Position numbers and translations under genes: made by a program. The notes under the pieces are model-generated. The model did no database searches and was not told the DNA's origin. It saw only the letters and a program-made list of their open reading frames with translations. Below, piece after piece: positions 61,150 to 64,000 of a stretch of 64,000 nucleotides of DNA (positions within the stretch are counted from its first letter, which is position 1; every line of letters begins with the position of its first letter). The stretch lies in contig NZ_UWOT01000014.1 in the NCBI RefSeq assembly GCF_900604535.1, forward strand, positions 26,462 to 90,461. The letters run 5' to 3'. The stretch is from Romboutsia_E sp900604535. Lineage in GTDB: Bacteria > Bacillota > Clostridia > Peptostreptococcales > Peptostreptococcaceae.

Positions 61150-62190
61150 ATGAATAATACAATTAATAAACAGTCAAATATACATACCTTTCTAAAAAGA
61201 AAAAATGTAGAAGTGTCAATCAATCGTTATCTTATAGATGCTCTTAGTTATATGGCACTAGGATTGTTTTCTTCATTACTTATAGGTACAATATTTAATA
61301 CCTTAGGAGAAATGTTTAATATAACATTATTTACAGAAATAATAAATCCACTTTCAAAACAAGTTACAGGACCTTGTATAGCTATATCTATTGCTTATGG
61401 TCTTCAAGCACCTCCATTAGTTATGTTCTCATGTGCTATAGTTGGTGCATGTGGTAATGAGCTAGGTGGCCCAGTAGGAGCATTTGTTGCTGCTGTATTA
61501 GCCGTTGAATGTGGAAAAATAATTTCTAAAGAAACTAAAATAGATATAATAATTACTCCCGCTATAACTATATTAGTTGGTGTTTTAGCTGCTCAGATCA
61601 TTGGACCTGCTATTTCTATTTTTATGAACTCCTTTGGAAATTTAATAATGAATGCTACCGATATGCAACCTTTCATTATGGGTGCTTTAGTTTCTGCATT
61701 AGTTGGAATAGCTCTTACTCTTCCTATTAGTAGTGCAGCTATCTGTATGATGCTAGGTCTTAGTGGCCTTGCTGGTGGGGCTGCTACAGTTGGATGCTGT
61801 TGTCAAATGGTAGGATTCGCTGTAATGAGTTTAAAAGAAAATGGTATGGGAGGTCTTATTGCACAAGGAGTAGGTACTTCAATGTTACAAATGCCTAATA
61901 TTATTAAGAACTATAAAATATGGATTCCTCCAACTTTAACTTCTATTATTGTAGGTCCATTGTCTACTACTATATTTAAGATGGAAAATATTCCAATTGG
62001 CTCCGGAATGGGTACTAGTGGTTTTGTAGGTCAATTTGGAACTTTAAATGCTATGGATAATTCTATATCAACTTGGATAGGAATTATTCTTCTTCATTTT
62101 GTACTTCCTGCAGTCATTACTTTTATTATTTCTGAATTTATGAGAAAAAAAGGATTTATAAATTATGGGGATTTAAAATTAGATTTATAA
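61150..62190 (+). CDS. PfoR/PTS EIIC-like membrane protein
   Basis: 346 aa from the ATG at 61150 with GGGGAG upstream; the frame extends to 61081 without an RBS. About nine membrane spans with Gly-rich helices: NRYLIDALSYMALGLFSSLL, AIVGACGNELGGPVGAFVA, GLAGGAATVGCCCQMVGFAV and IPIGSGMGTSGFVGQFG. This pattern is the PfoR/PTS_EIIC_2 family, named after the Clostridium perfringens regulator of perfringolysin O. Despite the name, it is a membrane permease-like protein. No PTS EIIA/EIIB domain is present. Function unknown, probably transport of an organic anion or sugar. Confidence 0.85.
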   Translation: MNNTINKQSNIHTFLKRKNVEVSINRYLIDALSYMALGLFSSLLIGTIFNTLGEMFNITLFTEIINPLSKQVTGPCIAISIAYGLQAPPLVMFSCAIVGACGNELGGPVGAFVAAVLAVECGKIISKETKIDIIITPAITILVGVLAAQIIGPAISIFMNSFGNLIMNATDMQPFIMGALVSALVGIALTLPISSAAICMMLGLSGLAGGAATVGCCCQMVGFAVMSLKENGMGGLIAQGVGTSMLQMPNIIKNYKIWIPPTLTSIIVGPLSTTIFKMENIPIGSGMGTSGFVGQFGTLNAMDNSISTWIGIILLHFVLPAVITFIISEFMRKKGFINYGDLKLDL

Positions 62191-62192
62191 TG

Positions 62193-62240
62193 TTAAAAGT
62201 GTAGTTTAAAATCATAATGACTTTATAACTACACTTTTAA
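62193..62240. terminator. Terminator between the pfoR-like and aldo-keto reductase genes
   Basis: TTAAAAGTGTAGTT and AACTACACTTTTAA form a perfect 14-bp stem around 20 bases between convergent genes. Confidence 0.82.
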
Positions 62241-62261
62241 ATTAAGTTTTTATCTATTTTT

Positions 62262-63086
62262 TTAATATATTGTGTTTACAGGAGGAGTTGACACAGATAT
62301 GTTATCTCCTTCATTTAAAGAGTTTATACGCTTCATATCTTCGCTAGAAATTTCAAAATCAAATATATCTATATTCTCTTTTATTCTATCTTTATTTGAC
62401 GATTTTGGTATTGGAATTATATTTCTTTGAATATGCCATCTTAATACTATTTGTGGTATTGATTTTTTATATTTATTCGATAATTCAATCATTAAATCAT
62501 TAGTAAATACTCTTCCTCTAGCAATTGGACTCCATGCAACAACTTGAATATTATTATATTCACAATAATTTACTATATCATTTTTTGTGCTAAATGGATG
62601 TATTTCTATTTGATTTACCATAGGCATTATTTTTGCTGTTTTCTTTAACTCTTCTAAATGCTCGATTTTAAAATTGCATACACCTATTGATTTTACTTTT
62701 TTATTTTCATATAAATATTCAAAAGCTCTCCAAGTTTCAGCATTTAATTTATTTGGCCAATGAACTAGGTACAAATCTATATAATCTACCTGTAGGTTAT
62801 TTATTGACTTATTAAATGCTTCAATAGTATTTTCATAGCCATGATCATCATTCCAAAGCTTAGTTACTAAAAATATATCTTCTCTATTTATTTTACTTTC
62901 CTTTATTCCATTTCCTATACCAACTTCATTTTTATAAAACGATGCGGTATCTATCATTTTATATCCTAAATTTAAAGCTTCTTTTACTACTATAGCAGTT
63001 TCTTTTTCATTTCCAGATTTATATGTTCCAAATCCTATTGAAGGTATACTTATGTTATTAGATAATAATTTTGACTTTATTTTCAT
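62262..63086 (-). CDS. Aldo/keto reductase
   Basis: 274-aa NADPH-dependent TIM barrel. The AKR tetrad is present: Asp in KMIDTASFYKNE (about residue 46), Tyr in the same stretch (about 51), Lys in LVTKLWNDD (about 76) and His in YLVHWPNK (about 109). NQIEIHPF and the C-terminal RWHIQRNIIPIPKSSNKDRIKEN NADPH-binding segments are standard. It reduces aldehydes or ketones in the cytoplasm. Natural substrate unknown. RBS GGGGAGG. Monocistronic. Confidence 0.93.
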   Translation of the reverse strand: MKIKSKLLSNNISIPSIGFGTYKSGNEKETAIVVKEALNLGYKMIDTASFYKNEVGIGNGIKESKINREDIFLVTKLWNDDHGYENTIEAFNKSINNLQVDYIDLYLVHWPNKLNAETWRAFEYLYENKKVKSIGVCNFKIEHLEELKKTAKIMPMVNQIEIHPFSTKNDIVNYCEYNNIQVVAWSPIARGRVFTNDLMIELSNKYKKSIPQIVLRWHIQRNIIPIPKSSNKDRIKENIDIFDFEISSEDMKRINSLNEGDNISVSTPPVNTIY

Positions 63087-63151
63087 ATATTCCTCCCCTA
63101 TATTTTATAATTATCTTTATTTCACATAATATAATTTTATCATATTTAAAT

Positions 63152-63191
63152 AAAAACACCTCAAGAAATAATTATTTCTTGAGGTGTTTTT
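63152..63191 (-). terminator. Terminator after the NlpC/P60 gene
   Basis: AAAAACACCTCAAGAAATAA pairs with TTATTTCTTGAGGTGTTTTT over 19-20 bases with almost no loop, after the minus-strand stop at 63212. Confidence 0.92.
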
Positions 63192-63211
63192 ACAACTTTT
63201 AAGTAATTCTA

Positions 63212-64000
63212 TTATATATATCTTTTAGCCCAAAGATATGCATTGTTCCAATATGTAGTATTTATATTAGTCTTTTTAACTGTATCACCTGGTTTCGGAG
63301 CATGAATCATTTGACCATTACCTATATATATACCTACATGACTTACACTACCACTTCCATTAGTACTTGAGAATATTAAATCTCCTGGCTGTAAATTTGA
63401 TCTACTTACAGTTGTACCAGTTTTAGATTGCTCTGTAGAAGTTCTTGGCAATGTTATTCCTAAAGCAGTTTTATATACATAGTAAGTAAGACCTGAACAG
63501 TCGAATGCATTTGGACCTTCCGCTCCCCATACATATGGCTTTCCAATTTGTTTATTAGCCAAGTCAACTATAGCTTGAGCTTTATTAGTAACAGTTGATC
63601 CAGAGTTGCTAGATGATCCAGAGTTACTAGAGGATCCACCTACATTTACATAGTCTGCACTTACCCATCCAGTTTTTCCACTTGATAGCTTTATGTTATA
63701 CCATCCATTTGAGCTTCCTATTATCTCTACAGTATTTCCACTATATACTTTACCTATTATAGAGTAACTTGTACTAGCTCCACTTCTTACATTTAGTACA
63801 GATGTATTTACTATTCCTGTTTTAATTGTCGTACTTGTATCATTAGATGATCCACCTACATTTACGTAATCTCCACTTACCCATCCAGTTTTTCCACTTG
63901 ATAGCTTTATGTTATACCATCCATTTGAGCTTCCTATTATCTCTACAGTATTTCCACTATATACTTTACCTATTATAGAGTAACTTGTACTAGCTCCACT
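63212..64000 (-). CDS. SH3b-repeat NlpC/P60 peptidoglycan hydrolase, 5' end beyond window
   Basis: The frame is open from the window edge to the stop at 63212 (263 codons), so the start and signal peptide are missing. Two SH3b repeats (LNVRSGASTSYSIIGKVYSG and GWYNIKLSSGKTGWVS) are separated by a Ser/Asn/Gly linker. The NlpC/P60 domain follows with Cys in NAFDCSGLTYYVY, His in GSVSHVGIYIG and a polar third residue in MIHAPKPGD. It cuts bonds in peptidoglycan stem peptides outside the cell; SH3b repeats bind the wall. The two repeats are identical in DNA over 126 bases. Confidence 0.92.
   Translation of the reverse strand, partial: SGASTSYSIIGKVYSGNTVEIIGSSNGWYNIKLSSGKTGWVSGDYVNVGGSSNDTSTTIKTGIVNTSVLNVRSGASTSYSIIGKVYSGNTVEIIGSSNGWYNIKLSSGKTGWVSADYVNVGGSSSNSGSSSNSGSTVTNKAQAIVDLANKQIGKPYVWGAEGPNAFDCSGLTYYVYKTALGITLPRTSTEQSKTGTTVSRSNLQPGDLIFSSTNGSGSVSHVGIYIGNGQMIHAPKPGDTVKKTNINTTYWNNAYLWAKRYI
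63659..64000 (-). repeat. Tandem SH3b coding repeats, 216-base period
   Basis: Bases 63659-63784 and 63875-64000 are the same over all 126 positions that can be compared, although they encode two SH3b modules in one gene. The linkers between them differ. The second copy runs into the window edge, so more copies may follow. Confidence 0.88.

Noticed and set aside
61041..61223. Minus-strand 60-aa frame at the pfoR start
   Set aside because: It covers the promoter and start of the pfoR-like gene and has no RBS or family.
1..64000. CRISPR arrays, tRNA/rRNA genes, insertion sequences, prophage
   Set aside because: No regularly spaced repeats, no cloverleaf or rRNA sequence, and no transposase or phage gene seen on either strand.

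Overview
The window is AT-rich, and its genes have strong Shine-Dalgarno sites and tight intrinsic terminators. Its gene content points to an anaerobic, spore-forming member of the Clostridia: a sensory [FeFe]-hydrogenase, NfnAB, two reverse rubrerythrins, FeoAB, a spore coat-DNA type SASP gene, a tyrosyl T-box, a VanW protein and PfoR. I would guess Peptostreptococcaceae (Romboutsia / Paraclostridium / Clostridioides group), but the sequence alone does not prove this. I see no rRNA, tRNA, insertion sequence, prophage or CRISPR array.

Region by region. 1-6.9 kb (minus) is a molybdoenzyme operon. A TDT/SLAC1-like anion channel is followed by a NasA/NarB-like molybdopterin reductase, a four-cluster ferredoxin, an FAD/NAD(P)H reductase, mobB and a partial moeA. 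A perfect Crp/Fnr-type palindrome sits at a class II position upstream, and a riboswitch-like leader with a terminator precedes moeA. 6.9-14 kb holds PhzF, a pantothenate symporter pair (panF-yhdT), an opine-dehydrogenase-like enzyme, a CDF metal exporter, a Nudix protein and an HD protein. 14-17.4 kb is a compact module: PAS-containing sensory hydrogenase, SpoIIE-type phosphatase and thioredoxin-like [2Fe-2S] ferredoxin. 17.4-27.2 kb holds a MATE pump, a PrsA-like foldase, a polysaccharide deacetylase, an orphan hisF, an azoreductase, NfnAB, a reverse rubrerythrin and VanW. 27.3-32.2 kb (plus) holds a GNAT protein and a MacAB-type export operon ending in a small secreted protein. 32.2-37.5 kb (minus) holds the second reverse rubrerythrin, an Fe-S protein with a cysteine desulfurase, a SASP-like gene lacking a normal start codon, an EamA transporter, an orphan microcompartment shell protein and a frameshifted BASS transporter. 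37.9-40.2 kb pairs an OPT transporter with a PqqD-like protein.

40.3-50.6 kb holds tyrS with its T-box, a YybS-like membrane protein, an ElaA-type GNAT, a flavodoxin-like reductase, murE, a DtxR-type regulator divergent from feoAB, and a YtcJ-like amidohydrolase. 50.8-57.6 kb is the most accessory-looking part: a frameshifted unknown gene, two small unknown genes, a glycosyltransferase with repeats and a tandem pair of dynamin-like GTPases, the upstream one frameshifted. 57.6-64 kb holds a short RpoD-like sigma factor, a likely ~119-nt small RNA with its own promoter and terminator, a degenerate HsdR-N-fold protein with a His/Cys metal-binding tail, a ZIP transporter, PfoR, an aldo-keto reductase and the 3' part of an SH3b-NlpC/P60 hydrolase.

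The strongest second-look items are the hydrogenase/phosphatase module, the small RNA, the AUA-start SASP gene, the dynamin pair and the regulated molybdoenzyme operon. Three genes are broken by apparent single-base or small indels, at least two of them in or beside homopolymer runs. Assembly error should be excluded before calling them pseudogenes.
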